This document shows, piece after piece, positions 12,407 to 23,754 of a DNA stretch of 64,000 bases. The stretch is from Tolypeutes matacus (lineage: Eukaryota > Chordata > Mammalia > Cingulata > Chlamyphoridae). The stretch is taken from NCBI GenBank assembly GCA_026826555.1, contig JAKSZT010054567.1:208197-272196 (forward strand), written 5' to 3'. The translations under genes were made by a program, and so were the position numbers. The notes under the pieces were generated by a model. The model did not search any database. It worked only from the letters and a program-made list of their open reading frames with translations, and was not told the DNA's origin. Every line of letters begins with the position of its first letter. Position 1 is the first letter of the stretch.

Positions 12407-15360
12407 TTAGATATATGATTTCCAAATATCTTCTCTCATTGAGTTGGCTGCCATTTTCACCCTTTTGACAAAGTCCTGTGAGGTGCAAAAGTGTTTAATT
12501 TTGAGGAGATCCCATTTATCTATTTTTCCTTTTGTTGCACGTGCTTTGGGTGTAAGGTGCAAGAAGCCACCACCCACTACAAGGTCTTGAAGAGGTTTCC
12601 CTACATTTTCTTCCAGGAATTTTATGGTCCTGGCTTTTATATTTAGGTCTTTGATCCATTTTGAGTTGATTCTTGTATAGGGGGTGAGATAGGGGTCCTC
12701 TTTCATTCTTTTGGTTATAGATATCCAGTTCTCCCAACACCATTTATTGAAGAGACTTTTTTCCCCATTAGCATGGGCTTGGTAGGTTTGTCAAAAACCA
12801 GTTGGCTGTATAGGTGAGGATATATTTCTGGATTCTCAATTCTATTCCACTGATTGATGTGTCTGTCTTTATGCCAGTACCATGCTGTTTCGGCCACTGT
12901 AGCTTTGTAATATGTTTCAAGGTCAGGCAGTGAAATTCCTCCCTTGTTGCTCTTCTTTTTTAGAATGCTTTTGGCTATTTGGGGGCACTTTCCCTTCCAA
13001 ATGAATTTGGCAATTGCCTTTCTAATTCTGTAAAGTGGGCTATTGGGATTTTGATTGGTATTGCATAGAATCTATAAATCAGTTTGGGTAAGATTGACAT
13101 CTTCACAATATTTATTCTTCCAATCCATGAACACAGAATGTCTTTCCATTTGTTTAGGTCTTTTAAAATTTCTTTTATCACTGTTTTGTACTTTTCTGCA
13201 TATAAGTCCTGTACTTCTTTGGTTAAATTAATTCTTAGGTATTTGATTCTTTTTGTTGCTATTGTAAATGGAATTTCCCCCCGATTTCCTCCTCAGATTG
13301 TTCAGTACAAAAACATTACTGATTTTTGGGTGTTGATCTTGTATCCTGCCACTTTGCTGAACTCATTTATTAACTCAAGGAGCTTTGTCATGGGTACTTC
13401 AGAATTTTCTAAGTATAGGATCATGTCATCCACAAACAGTGAAAGTTTTACTTCCTGTTTTCCTATTTAGATGCCTTTAATTTTTTTTCTTGTCTAATTG
13501 CCCTAGCTAGAACTTCTAGTACAATATTGAATAACAATGGTGACAGTGGGCATACTTGTCTTGTTCCAACACTTACAGGGAAAGCTTTCATCCTTTCCCC
13601 TTTGAATATGATGTTGGCTGTGGGTTTTTCATATATGCCTTTTTATCATATTGAGAAATTTTCCTTCTATTCCTATCTTTTGAAGTGTTTTTATGAAAAA
13701 AGGATGCTGGATTTTGTCGAATGCCTTTTCTGCATCTATTGATATGATCATATGTGTTTTTTCCTTCAATTTGTTAATGTAGTGTGTTACACTGATTGAT
13801 TTTCTTATGTTGAACCAGCTTTGTATACCACGAATAAATCCCACTTGGTTGTGATGTATAAGTCTTTTGACATGCTGTTGGATTCGATTTCCAAGTATTT
13901 TGTTAGGGATATTTCATCTATGTTCATTAGAGAGATTGGTCTGTAATTTTCTTTTCTTATAGTATCTTTATTAGGGTGATGTTGGCTTCATAAAATGTGT
14001 TGGGTGATTTTCCTTCCTCTTCAATATTTTGGAAGCGTTTAAACAGGATTGGTGTTAATTCTTTTAGAAATGCTTGGTAGAATTCACCTGTGAAGCCATC
14101 TGGTCCTGGACTTTTCTTTGCTGGGAGATTTTTGATGACGGATTCAATCTCCTTAATTGTGATTGGTTTGTTAAGTTCTTGTATTTCTTGTTGTGTCAGT
14201 GTAGGTTGGTTATGCGTTTCTAGAAATTTGTCCATTTCATCTAGGTTGTCTAGTTTGTTGGCATATAGTTTCTCATAATGTCCTCTTATGATTCTTTTTA
14301 TTTCTGTGAGGTCATTTGTAATTTCCCCCCTTTCATTTCTGATTGTATTTATTTGCATCTTCTCTCTTTTTTTCTTTGTTAGTCTAGTGAGGGGTTTGTC
14401 AATTTTATTGATCTTCTCAAAGAACCAGCTTTTGGTTTTGTTGATTTTCTCTATTGTTTTTCTGTTCTCATTTTCATTTATTTCTGCTCTAATCTTTATT
14501 ATTTCTTTCCTTCTTTTTGCTTTGGGATTGGTTTGCTGTTCTTTTTGTAGTTTCTCAAGTTGTTCAGTTAAATCTTTGAGTTTAGTTCTTTCTTATGTTT
14601 TTTTTTTTAATATAGGCATTTAGGGCTATAAATTTCCCTCTCAAAGACTGTGTTCACTGTATCCCATAAGTTTTTTTGTTTGTTTGTTTTTTGTTTTTTT
14701 ACCGGGAGGTCCCGGGTATCGAACCCAGGTCCCTCCACATGGGAGACGGACGCCCAACCATTTGAGCCACATCCGTCCCCCTGTATCCCATAAGTTTTGA
14801 TATGTTGTGTTCTCATTTTCATTTGTCTCAATATATTTACTGATTTCACTTGCAATTTCTTCTTTGACCCACCGAATATTTAGGAGTGTGTTGTTCAGTC
14901 TCCACACATTTGCAAACTTACTATTTTCCTGTCTGTTATTGATTTCTAGTTTCATTCCATTATGATCTGAGAAGGTGCTTTGTATAATTTCAATCTTTTT
15001 ATATTTATTGAGAACTGAATTGTGACCTAACATGTGGTCTATCCTGGAGAAAGATCCACGGGCACTTGAGAAGAATGTATAACCCGCTGAGTTTGGATGC
15101 AGTGTTCTGTATGTCTATTAGGTCTAACTTGTTTATCATATTGTTCAAGTTCTCTGTTTCCTTGTTGATCTTCTGTCTAGTTGTTCTATCTAATGATGTG
15201 AGAGGGGTGTTGAAGTCCCCAACGATTATCGTAGAAATGTCTTTCTCCCTTCAGTTTTGCCAGAGTTTGTCTCATATATTTTGGGGCACCCTGGTTAGGT
15301 GCACAGATATTTATGACTGTTATATCTTCCTGGAGGATCGTCCCTTTTATTAATATATAA
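12407..15360 (-). pseudogene. LINE-1 ORF2 remainder (reverse transcriptase and C-terminus), broken
   Basis: Moving along the minus strand from 15360: end of the endonuclease ([10 protein letters not shown]), the SINE insertion, then the RT with [18 protein letters not shown] (about 14087-14140), [19 protein letters not shown] and the catalytic FVDDMIL at about 13421-13435. The C-terminal Cys-containing part follows. Frames change repeatedly through small indels, so no intact protein is made. Confidence 0.88.
14675..14780 (-). mobile_element. DAS-type SINE, short form, inside L1 ORF2
   Basis: The tRNA-like head is read on the minus strand (GTGGCTCAAATGGTTGGGCG; B-box region GGTTCGATACCC) with an A-rich tail. 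An 18-bp duplication CTGTATCCCATAAGTTTT stands at 14657-14674 and 14781-14798. Confidence 0.93.
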
Positions 15361-15364
15361 TGGC

Positions 15365-15872
15365 TGTGGCCATTGGGGAATTTGATGTAATTATGAATTC
15401 CAAAAATATAATCGGATCATGCTTGTAAACTGATCTGTTAATCTGGGCATGATTAGGTTAGGATTAGGGCATTGAGCCCCACCCCTTGGTGGGTGGGGAA
15501 TTGAATATAAAAGGAAAGGAAAAGGACAGTTGAAGCAGTCTTTTGAGAAGCAGTTTTGATGTTGGGAAGAAGGCCCCAGGAGAAGAGAAGCAAGCCATTC
15601 GCCTGATCATCTACAGCTGACCTTGTGGAGGAAACAGGAGCTAAGCCCGGAGAGAAACGCAGCCCTGGGAAGAGAGGAACCCCAGAAGCCTGAACCCTGG
15701 CAAACGCCAGCAGCTCTCTTGCTCTAACATGTGGCAATGGACTGTGGTGAGAGAAGAAACTTAATGCTTTATGGCCTGGTATTTGTGGACTTCTACCCCA
15801 AATAAATACCCTTTATAAAGACCAATCCATTTTTTGTATTTCACGGTAGCACCCCTTTGGCTGACTAATACA
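15365..15872 (+). repeat. 5' LTR of the MaLR-like element
   Basis: Aligned by eye with the 3' LTR at equal length (508 bp), it differs at about 15 positions with no indel, or 3 percent. A TATAAAAGG-type box is at about 15508 and an AATAAA signal at about 15801, the positions expected for U3 promoter and R polyadenylation. Confidence 0.92.
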
Positions 15873-15978
15873 GCATTTGGTACCGAGGAGTGGGGCAGTG
15901 TTTTTGTAATTATCAAAATGTTGGAACAGTTTTATAAATGGGTAAGAAAATAAATAAATAAATTGGAGGAATTGTGAA

Positions 15979-17208
15979 ATGCTTGATGGAAAAGGCCTAG
16001 ATCACTTTGAAGAGACTATTGATCGTAATATGGGCGCTAAAGAGACTTTCTATGATGCCTTGGGAGTAAATGATGAAACTATTATTGGAAACTGGAGGAA
16101 AGGTGATCCATGTTTTAAAGTTGCAAAGATCTTAGCAAGATTAACTCCTGGTGTTATATGGAAGACAGAAATTGAAAATGGCAAACTGGAGCATTTAGCT
16201 GAAGAACTTTCCAAGGTAAACTCAGAGAATGTGGCTTGGCTTCTCCTTGCAGCTTATAGCAAAATACTAGATGAGTGAAATACACTAAGGACTGAACTTT
16301 TGGGCACAAAGAAAACAGAAACTAATTCTGGAACTTCCAAGTTTCTGGAAATCAAATTCCCAGATGAAAATGCCCTATTTGAAGACTTTACTAAAGTTGG
16401 AAATCATAACTCAGAATTGAAGATGCAGTTATCTCGGAAAGACTTGTGGAAAGTCTTACTGTCTGATGGTTTGGACCCATGCTTCTTCCATGCTAAACAA
16501 ACAACGTTTTTGAGAATGCTGTATGAACAAAACCACTGTCAGCTTGAACAACAGAGGACATGGAAAGGAGAGACTGAAGGAGAAAAAGCTTTAAGAAGAA
16601 AACCGTGGAAGCAGAGATCTGGAATTAAGACATCTCCTTGGGCTAAGAGACGAGCCTCACCCATATACAGAGAGAGGGTGAGTTTTCCCCAGCAGTTGAA
16701 GAGGGTGGATATCCCCACCCAATGTTGGAGAGTTTTGCCACCCCAGGGTGCAGGGAGGGTGGAGCACATTCCTCAAAGTTTAGGGCGGTTAAGGTCAACA
16801 CCCCATTGGTCTGAGAGGGGTGTACCTGTCCCCCATGGATTAGGGGAGGCCAGGTGGTCCACCCATTGCTCTGAGAGGGTTGAGCCAGTATGCCAAAGGT
16901 TAGGGGGAATGTTGTCTTCACCTCAGTGTACTAAGGGGGCTAAGACTGTAACCCAAAGATTGGGTAATGTGTGGCAATCACCTCAACACTCTTGGAGGGT
17001 GAGATCTGGAGCTTGGTCAACACCCAGATGCTTGATGAGGGTGGAACCAAGAAAATGGTCGTTGGGCAAGCCTGTGGAAAGGGTGGATTCCCATATGGCC
17101 CCAAGGAAAAGAAACCATCATCTTCAGAATGACTCTCAGACTTTGAAATCGAATGGAGGATGCCCTGCAAGGTTACTGAACTGTAGAGGATCCATGACTC
17201 ATGTTTAA
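15979..17208 (+). pseudogene. MaLR internal reading frame with one stop (gag-like remnant)
   Basis: One continuous frame covers about 410 codons with a single TGA at 16276-16278. The first 99 codons encode an acidic segment, and the second part begins near 16300. Homologous DNA is found in the older element at about 31400-32390 and in the fragment at 8280-8865, both more decayed. From about 16690 to 17000 the frame contains 60-bp tandem units, so residues repeat every 20. I see no protease, RT or envelope motif. MaLR internal regions are known to hold only gag-like remnants, so that is the most likely origin. The stop is left as found. Confidence 0.75.
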
Positions 17209-17443
17209 CATCCCAATTTCTCCTTATGATATTGAAAATGTTTATCTTTTGTCTTTCCATTTGTGTATTGGAACCAGTTAAATGGTTTTGTAAATTTCAG
17301 AGGTCTACAGCAGATTGGATATTGTCTGGAGACAAACTGTATTTCTTTAAAATGATTTTGATATGATTTTGTACTTGGATTGTTACTGATTTAAGTTTTT
17401 TTTTTTAATATTGTAATGTATTTTTGGAATTCAGAGGGTGGAA

Positions 17444-17951
17444 TGTGGCCATTGGGGAATTTGATGTAATTATGAATTCCAAAAATATAATTGGATCATG
17501 CTTATAAACTGATCTGTTAATCTGGGCATGATTAGGTTAGGATTAGGGCATTGAGCCCCACCCCTTGGTGGGTAGGGAATTGAATATAAAAGGAAAGGAA
17601 AAGGACAGTTGAAGTAGTCTTTTGAGAAGCAGTTTTGATGTTGGGAAGAAGGCCCCAGGAGAAGAGAAGCAAGCCATTCGCCTGATCATCTACAGCTGAC
17701 CTTGTGGAGGAAACAGGAGCTAAGCCCAGAGAGAAACACAGCCCCGGGAAGAGAGGAACCCCAGAAGCCTAAACCCTGGCAAACGCCAGCAGCTATCTTG
17801 CTCTAACACGTGGCAATGGACTGTGGTGAGAGAAGAAATTTAATGATTTATGGCCTGGTATTTGTGGACTTCTACCCCAAATAAATACCCTTTATAAAGA
17901 CCAACCCATTTTTGGTATTTCACAGTAGCACCCCTTTGGCTGACTAATACA
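17444..17951 (+). repeat. 3' LTR of the MaLR-like element
   Basis: It has the same length and ends as the 5' LTR. Most differences from it are C/T or G/A, several at CpG positions, as expected for decay after insertion. It joins the L1 endonuclease frame directly at 17957. Confidence 0.92.
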
Positions 17952-17956
17952 ATCGC

Positions 17957-18240
17957 CTTCCGCATCTCTTATCCCTTTTTTGCATTTGAAGTCTGTATTT
18001 TTCTGATATTAGTATAGTTACCCCTGTTCTTTTCTGTTTACTATTCACATGGAGTATCTTTTTCCAACCTTTTACTTTCAGCTGGTTTGTATCCTTGGGT
18101 CTGAGGTGAGTTTCTTGTAAGCAGCATATGGATGGCTCATGTTTTTTTATGCATTCTGTCAGCCTGTATCTTTTGATTGGGGAATTTAATCCATTCACAT
18201 TCAATGATATTACTGAAAATGCACTATTTATTTCCTCCAT
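17957..18240 (-). pseudogene. LINE-1 ORF2 N-terminal endonuclease, cut by LTR element
   Basis: The APE-type endonuclease start of ORF2 is readable from the ATG at 18238-18240. SLNVNGLNSP holds the active-site Asn and LQETH the catalytic Glu. The frame ends where the MaLR-like element inserted at 17951. It resumes beyond 15360 with the [10 protein letters not shown] segment (about 14956-14985), which supplies the Asp-His pair. The endonuclease gene is thus split by 2.6 kb of LTR element. Confidence 0.88.
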
Positions 18241-18361
18241 TGTATTCTTTGGTTTTCATATGTCATCTCATTTTTGTCTCTCTTTTTACTCTTTTGGTTA
18301 TCCTTTCTGCTTTTCTTTCTTCTATACTCTCCTCCAAGCCTCTCTCTCCTGTCTTTTTCTT

Positions 18362-19370
18362 TCAGATTCTAAGGCTTCCTTTAATATTTCCTGCAAAGGT
18401 GGATTCTTTTTTTGCAAACTCTCTTAGTTTCTGTTTGTTTATGAATACTTTATACTCACCTTCATATTTGAAGGACAGTTTTGCTGGATAAAGAATTCTC
18501 GGCTGGCAGTTTTTCTCCTTCAGTTTTCTAATTGTATCATACCACTGTCTTCTCACCTACATGGTTTCTGAAGAGAAATCTGAACTAAGTCTTACTGGAC
18601 GTCCTTTGTACGTGATCGTTTGTTTCTCTCTTGCTGCTCTGAGAATTTTCTCTTTATCTTTTACAGTTGACATTCTGAATAATATGTGTCTTGGCGTAGG
18701 TCTATTTGGATTTATTCTCATTGGGGTATGGTGTGCTTCTTGGACATGTAAGTACATTTCTTTTGTGAGAATTGGGAAATTTTCAGCTATTATTTCCTCA
18801 AATACTCTTTCTGCCCCTTTTCCTTTCTCTTCCCCTTCTGGAACTCCCATGACACGAATGTTGTTGCGTTTTCTGTTTTCATTCAACTCTCTGAACCCTT
18901 GCTCAATTTTTTCCATTCTTTTCTCTCTCTGTTCTTTTCTCTCTTCAATTTTAGCTGCTCTGTCTTCAGTTTCACTTATTCTTTCTTCTATCATTTCGAG
19001 TCTGCTGTTGTATGCCTCAAATGTATTTTTGACTTCACCTATTGTGTCTTTCATTCCCGTGAACTCTGTTACTTTTCTGTTCAGGATTTCAAATTATTCT
19101 TTGCATTTGCTCAATGACTTCTTGATGTCATTTATCTCTTTAACTATATTCTCTTTTATCTCATTAATTTGATTTTGGAAATTTGTGCTCATCTCACTGA
19201 TTAGTTCTCTCAAATTCTGCATCTCTTCTGGGACTTTGCTTTATTCCTTTTCTTGGGCCATGTCTTCTAGTTTCTTAGTATGGCTCGTAATTTTTTGCTG
19301 GTGCTTAGGCATCTGGTTAGGTTGTATTTTACTTAGATGCTCTAACTCTTTCTCTTTTATGGGGTTTTAG
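18362..19370 (-). pseudogene. LINE-1 ORF1 protein gene (RNA-binding chaperone), broken
   Basis: This is L1 ORF1, whose product forms trimers that coat L1 RNA. A long charged coiled-coil stretch is readable (EERISETEDRAAKIEERKEQ), then the RRM-like core (NIRVMGVPEGEEKGKGAERV) and the C-terminal domain (RPTPRHILFRMSTVKDKEKI). Two in-frame stops are visible. One lies in the N-terminal coiled coil near 19098; the other (TAG at 18557-18559) replaces a codon just before the VRRQW segment in the C-terminal domain. Frame is otherwise preserved over most of the length, so decay is moderate. Confidence 0.88.
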
Positions 19371-20451
19371 TGACAGGAGGCTGTGAGTTGCCACAGCTCT
19401 TTGATTTTTGGCTCAACCTTGATTGTTAGGATTGTTCTGCTGGTTGCTCAAAACTGGGCATTGGACCCAGTAATTGGTTGTAGGGTCGTTTCTTAGGGCC
19501 TTGGGCAGGGAGGCTATAGAGGCCAGGAAAAGCCTCTCCTACTTATTAATTTTCTTATGTGCACTTCCTTGGTCTGCCAGGAGATGTTGCTTGTTGGCAG
19601 CTCTCAATTCAATGCCTGGTCGGAGCGTATTTGTTGTGACACAGACCAGATCAATGCCATAGAGCTTCCTGTTTGGGGGCTAAGAGCCTTGTAGTTCAAA
19701 CTTTCTGAGACAGTTCTCCAGAATTCTCTCGTAGCGCCCCCCTTTTCCCAGCTAGAAAATATTTCCACTCCCCTCTGAATCCTCAACAATCAGTCCCTGT
19801 TAGTAGAGGATGAGATTGGGAGGTTTGTATATCTTTAGCCCCTTGTAGTCTCCAAGGCAAACAATGGCACAGCCCCACCCCGCCTGGAAAGGCTCTCGGG
19901 ACAGGGCAGACCAAACCTGGGAGTCAAAAGCAGGGTCAGCCCCAGGCTCTCTCTCCCCTCTCCTGTGGAGCCCTCAACAATTAGTCCAGGCTAGAAGAGA
20001 GGGAGGTTGTGAGGGTCGGATTTCTCCTGTCCTTCCTAGGTTCCCAGGGCAAACTGCTGTGTGGAAGGGTCCGTGGGGCTCCGCAGCCCAAATTTACAGG
20101 TCACAACCTGAGTCAGCCTAAGGCTGTGTCCTTCTCTCTCCCCTTTCCGGGTGGTAGATCCCTGGAGCCCCCTTTGTCTATAGTCGCAGGCCCAGAGGCC
20201 CAAGAATTCTAAAGAGTGTGGGGGAGGGTACCGGCAGCAGCAGAAGCTGCTACACTCACGGTTCTGCCGTCGCGATTTCCCTGTTCTGTCCCTCTCTCCT
20301 CTGGGTGGTGTGCAGCCTTCACCTGGTGTCCTAAACCCTAGAAGATCTTTTTCGGGGCTGTTTCAGCCTGTCCTCTAGCTATTTTTCTGGAGAAGAGATT
20401 CCCGTGTCTTACTAGTCTGCCATCTTCCCGGAAGTCCTCTAATGTGTTTTT

Positions 20452-20539
20452 TTTTTTTTTACTGGGAGGTCCCAGGGATCGAACCCGGGTCCCTCCATAT
20501 GGGAGACAGACACCCAACCAGTTGAGCTACATCCACCCC
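20452..20539 (-). mobile_element. DAS-type SINE, short form, at the L1 5' junction
   Basis: Minus-strand tRNA-like head (B-box region read as GGGTTCGATCCC) with a T-run on the left. The 16-bp duplication CCTCTAATGTGTTTTT lies at 20436-20451 and 20540-20555. It sits immediately beyond the 5' end of the full-length L1, so it landed in that L1's target-site copy. Confidence 0.92.
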
Positions 20540-21797
20540 CCTCTAATGTGTTTTTAAAACCCATTTTATATTTTCATCATCAAAATTTCAGCTTGGTTCT
20601 TTTTTAAGATTTCTAATTCTTACTTTTGTTCATGCATCACCTTCTTAATTTCCTATAGTTCTGTGACCATATTTTCCTTTACCTTATTGAACCTATTAAG
20701 GAATTGACTCAGCATTTTTGGTTAGTTGTTCCAATGTCTAGGCTTCCTCTTGTTTTATTTTGTTCCTTTGAATCAGTCATCTGTTTCTTTTTATATCTTG
20801 TGATCTTTTGTTGAATGTCTGAGAGACTAAATATTTTGATGTGTTAATTGTGGATGTCAGATTATCCTTCTTATCTAAGGTTTTAGTGTAGATTGGTTGG
20901 GTGTTAAGGCTCTTCTTCAATACCTAGATTAGTGTATACAGAACTTATAGAGTAGCCATGGTTAACTGTTTGGTTCTTCTCAGGTATATTTGAGTCTGCT
21001 TCTTGCCCTAAGCATGTGCAGTAACTTTAAAGAATTCCTCAATATGTGCAACTGTTTCTCTTCTAAGAAGGAAGTCTTCTCCCCAGCTTCAACTTCCAGA
21101 CCCCTGGGGTGTGGATTTTGTATTCATTACAGTTTGTTCTCTCTGACAAGAGTGATCAGCTAAGATCCACTCCCCCCTTCTGGTCTGCTTTTACATGAAA
21201 GCTTTCAGCACTGGGTCCTCTCTGAGGTTCTGTGGCTCAGTTCACCCTTTCCACTCTTTTTCTGACTCTGGTAACTTCTGGGTTAGAAGACCCAGACTTG
21301 TGTCCTGAGTCTGTTTTCCACAGAGCAAGATGGGGTCAATGTAAAAAGAAACCCAATATTTTTGTTTTAAAGATGCTCCAGTAATCAGGCCCAAATGACC
21401 CACACTGGAAATGTGCACAGGTCACTAAACCACCATCATAGGTCAATTGGGCTTCAGAGGTCCATATTTGCATGCATACAGGCCATCTGAACTATCACTG
21501 GTCCCAGACACCTGTAATAGAATGTGCCAGAGCCCCTGAGTGACTACCATGAATCATAGAAACTACCATGAAGATCTGAGAATGAGAGAGGAGCCCTGAC
21601 TGATAAATATGTGCCATTGCTTGCCTATAATTTTTAGGTGCTTCTCTCCTGTTTAGCATTCATTGAGTTGTTCTCTAATCTAGATCATCTTCCAGAGTTC
21701 TGAGAAAGTTGGTTCTCTCCCTTTCCCCACTTTTTACTGTTTCTAAGGGTGGATGTTTGGTAACACATCTTTCACTGCCATCTTGTTGACATCAACT
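20540..21797 (-). mobile_element. Old LINE-1, right half (5' UTR end)
   Basis: This continues the minus-strand L1 of 8868-11463. Its right end near 21797 reads on the minus strand as GATGTCAACAAGATGGCAG, an L1 5'-end signature. Removing the younger L1 joins 11441 directly to about 20552. No open frame survives. Confidence 0.75.
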
Positions 21798-23095
21798 CCT
21801 GGCCAATTCATTTTTGACAAGGGTGCCAAGTCCACTCAATGGGGAAAGGAATAGTCTCTTCAACAAATAGTGCAGGGAAACTTGGCTGTCCACATGCAAC
21901 AGAAAGAAGTTGGACCCCTATACATCATATACAAAAATAAAAATGGTCAAGCTAAATACAAGAGCTAAAATTTGGAAAAATATTTATGATCTTAGACTTG
22001 GCAAGGTAGCCTTAGATATGATACCAATATCATGAGCAACAATAACAAAAATAGATAAATTGGACTCCTCCAAAATTAAAAATTTTGACTATCAAAGGAA
22101 AGTATTTCTTGAATACTTTGAACAAGAAAGTGAAAAGACAACCTTTGTAACTGGAGACAATAGTTGCAAATTATATTTCTGATAAAGGTTTTATATCTAG
22201 AATATATAAAGAACTACAACTCATCAACAAAAAGACAAACAATCCATCTGTAAATTGGGCAAAGAACATGAACAGACATTTCTCTCTAAAAAAAAAAAAC
22301 AACAAATGGCCAATAAGCACATGAAAAGATTCTCAAAACCATTAGCCATTAGGGAAATGCTATTAAACCAAAATGAAATACCACCTCACACCCACTAGAA
22401 TAACTAATATTAAAAAAAAAAACAAAAAAAGAAAAACCAGAAAATAATAATTGTTGACATGGATGTAGAGAAATAGGAACCCTTGGTGAGAATGTAAAAT
22501 ATTGCAGCTACTATGGAAAAGAATTTGGTGATTCTTCAAAGTTAAATTTAGGATTACCATATGGTCCAGCATACCCATTTCTAGGTATATGCAAAAGAAT
22601 TGAAAGCAGCCTCTCAAGTATTTGTAAGCCAATGTTCATAGCAGTATTACTCATGATAGCCAAAACGTGTAAGCAACCCAAGTATCCATCAACAGATGAA
22701 CGGAAAAATAAAATGTGGTATATACATACACAGAATATTATTCAGTCATAAAATGGAAAGAAATTCTGATGCATGCCATCACATGGATCAACCTTTAAGA
22801 CATCATGTTGAATGAAATAAAAGCCAGACACAAAAGGACAGATATTATATTATTTCATTCATACGAAATAACTAGAATATCAAATTCATAGAGGCAGAAT
22901 GTAGATTATAGGTTACCAGGGGCCAGAGGAGTTATTGCTTAAGGGATACAGAGTTTCTGTTTGGGGCAATGGCAATTTTGTGATTGCAGTACATTATGAA
23001 TGTAACTAATGTCCCCCAAATTGTATAGTTGAAGGTGGTTAAAATGGGAAATGTTATGTTGTACATGTTACCACAATAATAATAATTAAAGAAAT
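21798..23095 (+). mobile_element. LINE-1 3' end (ORF2 C-terminus and 3' UTR)
   Basis: Starts at the TTTTTGACAAGGGTGCCAAG block of ORF2. It runs through the C-terminal ORF2 segment (ATGTTCATAGCAGTATTA near 22634) to a 3' UTR ending in an A/T-rich tail at about 23070-23095. The frame is decayed. It lies between two minus-strand L1 segments. Confidence 0.8.
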
Positions 23096-23342
23096 GCAGC
23101 TGAAAAAAATCTGTTGGCTATACTTTTGTGGTGCTATTTCTTGTTTCTCCATTAGATTCCTTTGATCTATGTTTCTAACACCTGCCAATATCACCCATTT
23201 TCTATTACTAAAACTATATAATAAATCTTGAAATTGGGTAGAGTGATTCCTCCCACTTTATTATTCTTTTTCAGAAGTTTTACTAGCTATTTCTTTTGTC
23301 TCTCCATATAAAATTTTAGAATACTATATAAAAATCTTGCTC

Positions 23343-23454
23343 TGTATGATGTTATGCATGTTCGCTTTTAAGTTCACAATGTTTACTAAACACTTATTGT
23401 CTATGTATGTTCATGTATGAATGATATACTTCAATAAATTGTTTTTAAAATGAA
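23343..23454 (+). mobile_element. Short LINE-1 3' tail insertion
   Basis: About 112 bp match the last part of the 3' UTR at 6640-6760 (ATGTATGAATGATATACTTC then AATAAA-like tail). The direct repeat AAAAATCTTGCT lies at 23331-23342 and 23455-23466. This is a severely 5'-truncated L1 insertion. Confidence 0.88.
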
Positions 23455-23754
23455 AAAAATCTTGCTGGGATTTTAAAAAGAATTAGCTTAAATTTGTACA
23501 TCAATTGGGGAGAATTGATATCTTTACTATGTTGAGTTTTCCAATCAATGAACACAGAATAATTCTCTATTTATTTAGATCTTCTTTGGTTTCTTTTATT
23601 GGTGATTTGTATTTTTCTCCATACTGGACATGTTTTGTTTGATTATCACCTACTTATATAATTCCTCAGAGCAATTGTAAATGGTGGTACATTTTAAATT
23701 TCAGTTTCCACATGTTCATTGCTAGCATATACAAATACAATAGATTTTTTTAAA

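Larger units (their letters stand above)
15365..17951 (+). mobile_element. ERVL-MaLR-like retroelement, complete, low LTR divergence
   Basis: Two 508-bp LTRs (15365-15872, 17444-17951) flank a 1571-bp internal region. Each begins TGTGGCCATTGG and ends GACTAATACA. Flanking ATGGC (15360-15364) and ATCGC (17952-17956) form a 5-bp duplication with one mismatch. After the 5' LTR is TTTGGTACCGAGGAGTGGGG, close to the tRNA-Leu primer-binding site used by ERVL/MaLR elements; GAGGGTGGAA before the 3' LTR is purine-rich as expected of a polypurine tract. No pol or env is present, so it is non-autonomous. Confidence 0.93.
11464..20435 (-). mobile_element. Full-length LINE-1, inactive, carrying an LTR element and a SINE
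   Basis: Without the MaLR element (15365-17951) and the SINE (14675-14780) the L1 is about 6.2 kb, full length. Its 5' end at about 20435 starts on the minus strand with CTTCCGGGAAGATGGC, the YY1-type start of L1 promoters. The 5' UTR (about 19.4-20.4 kb) is GC-rich. ORF1 and ORF2 follow in order and the 3' end is near 11540. The target copies are about 11445-11463 and 20436-20451, and the empty site can be read by comparison with the related L1 at 29.1 kb. The RT site reads FVDD (13424-13435). Several frameshifts and stops break both ORFs. Confidence 0.9.

Noticed and set aside
18561..19172. Plus-strand open frame of 203 codons, hydrophobic
   Set aside because: It is the antisense of the L1 ORF1 coiled coil. 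Serine/leucine/phenylalanine richness follows from the reverse complement of Glu/Lys codons.
21798..23105. Twin-priming inversion joining the plus L1 at 21798 with minus L1 to its left
   Set aside because: The order (minus then plus) fits, but the left segment ends in ORF2 far from where the right one begins and includes a true L1 5' end. Two separate insertions explain it better.
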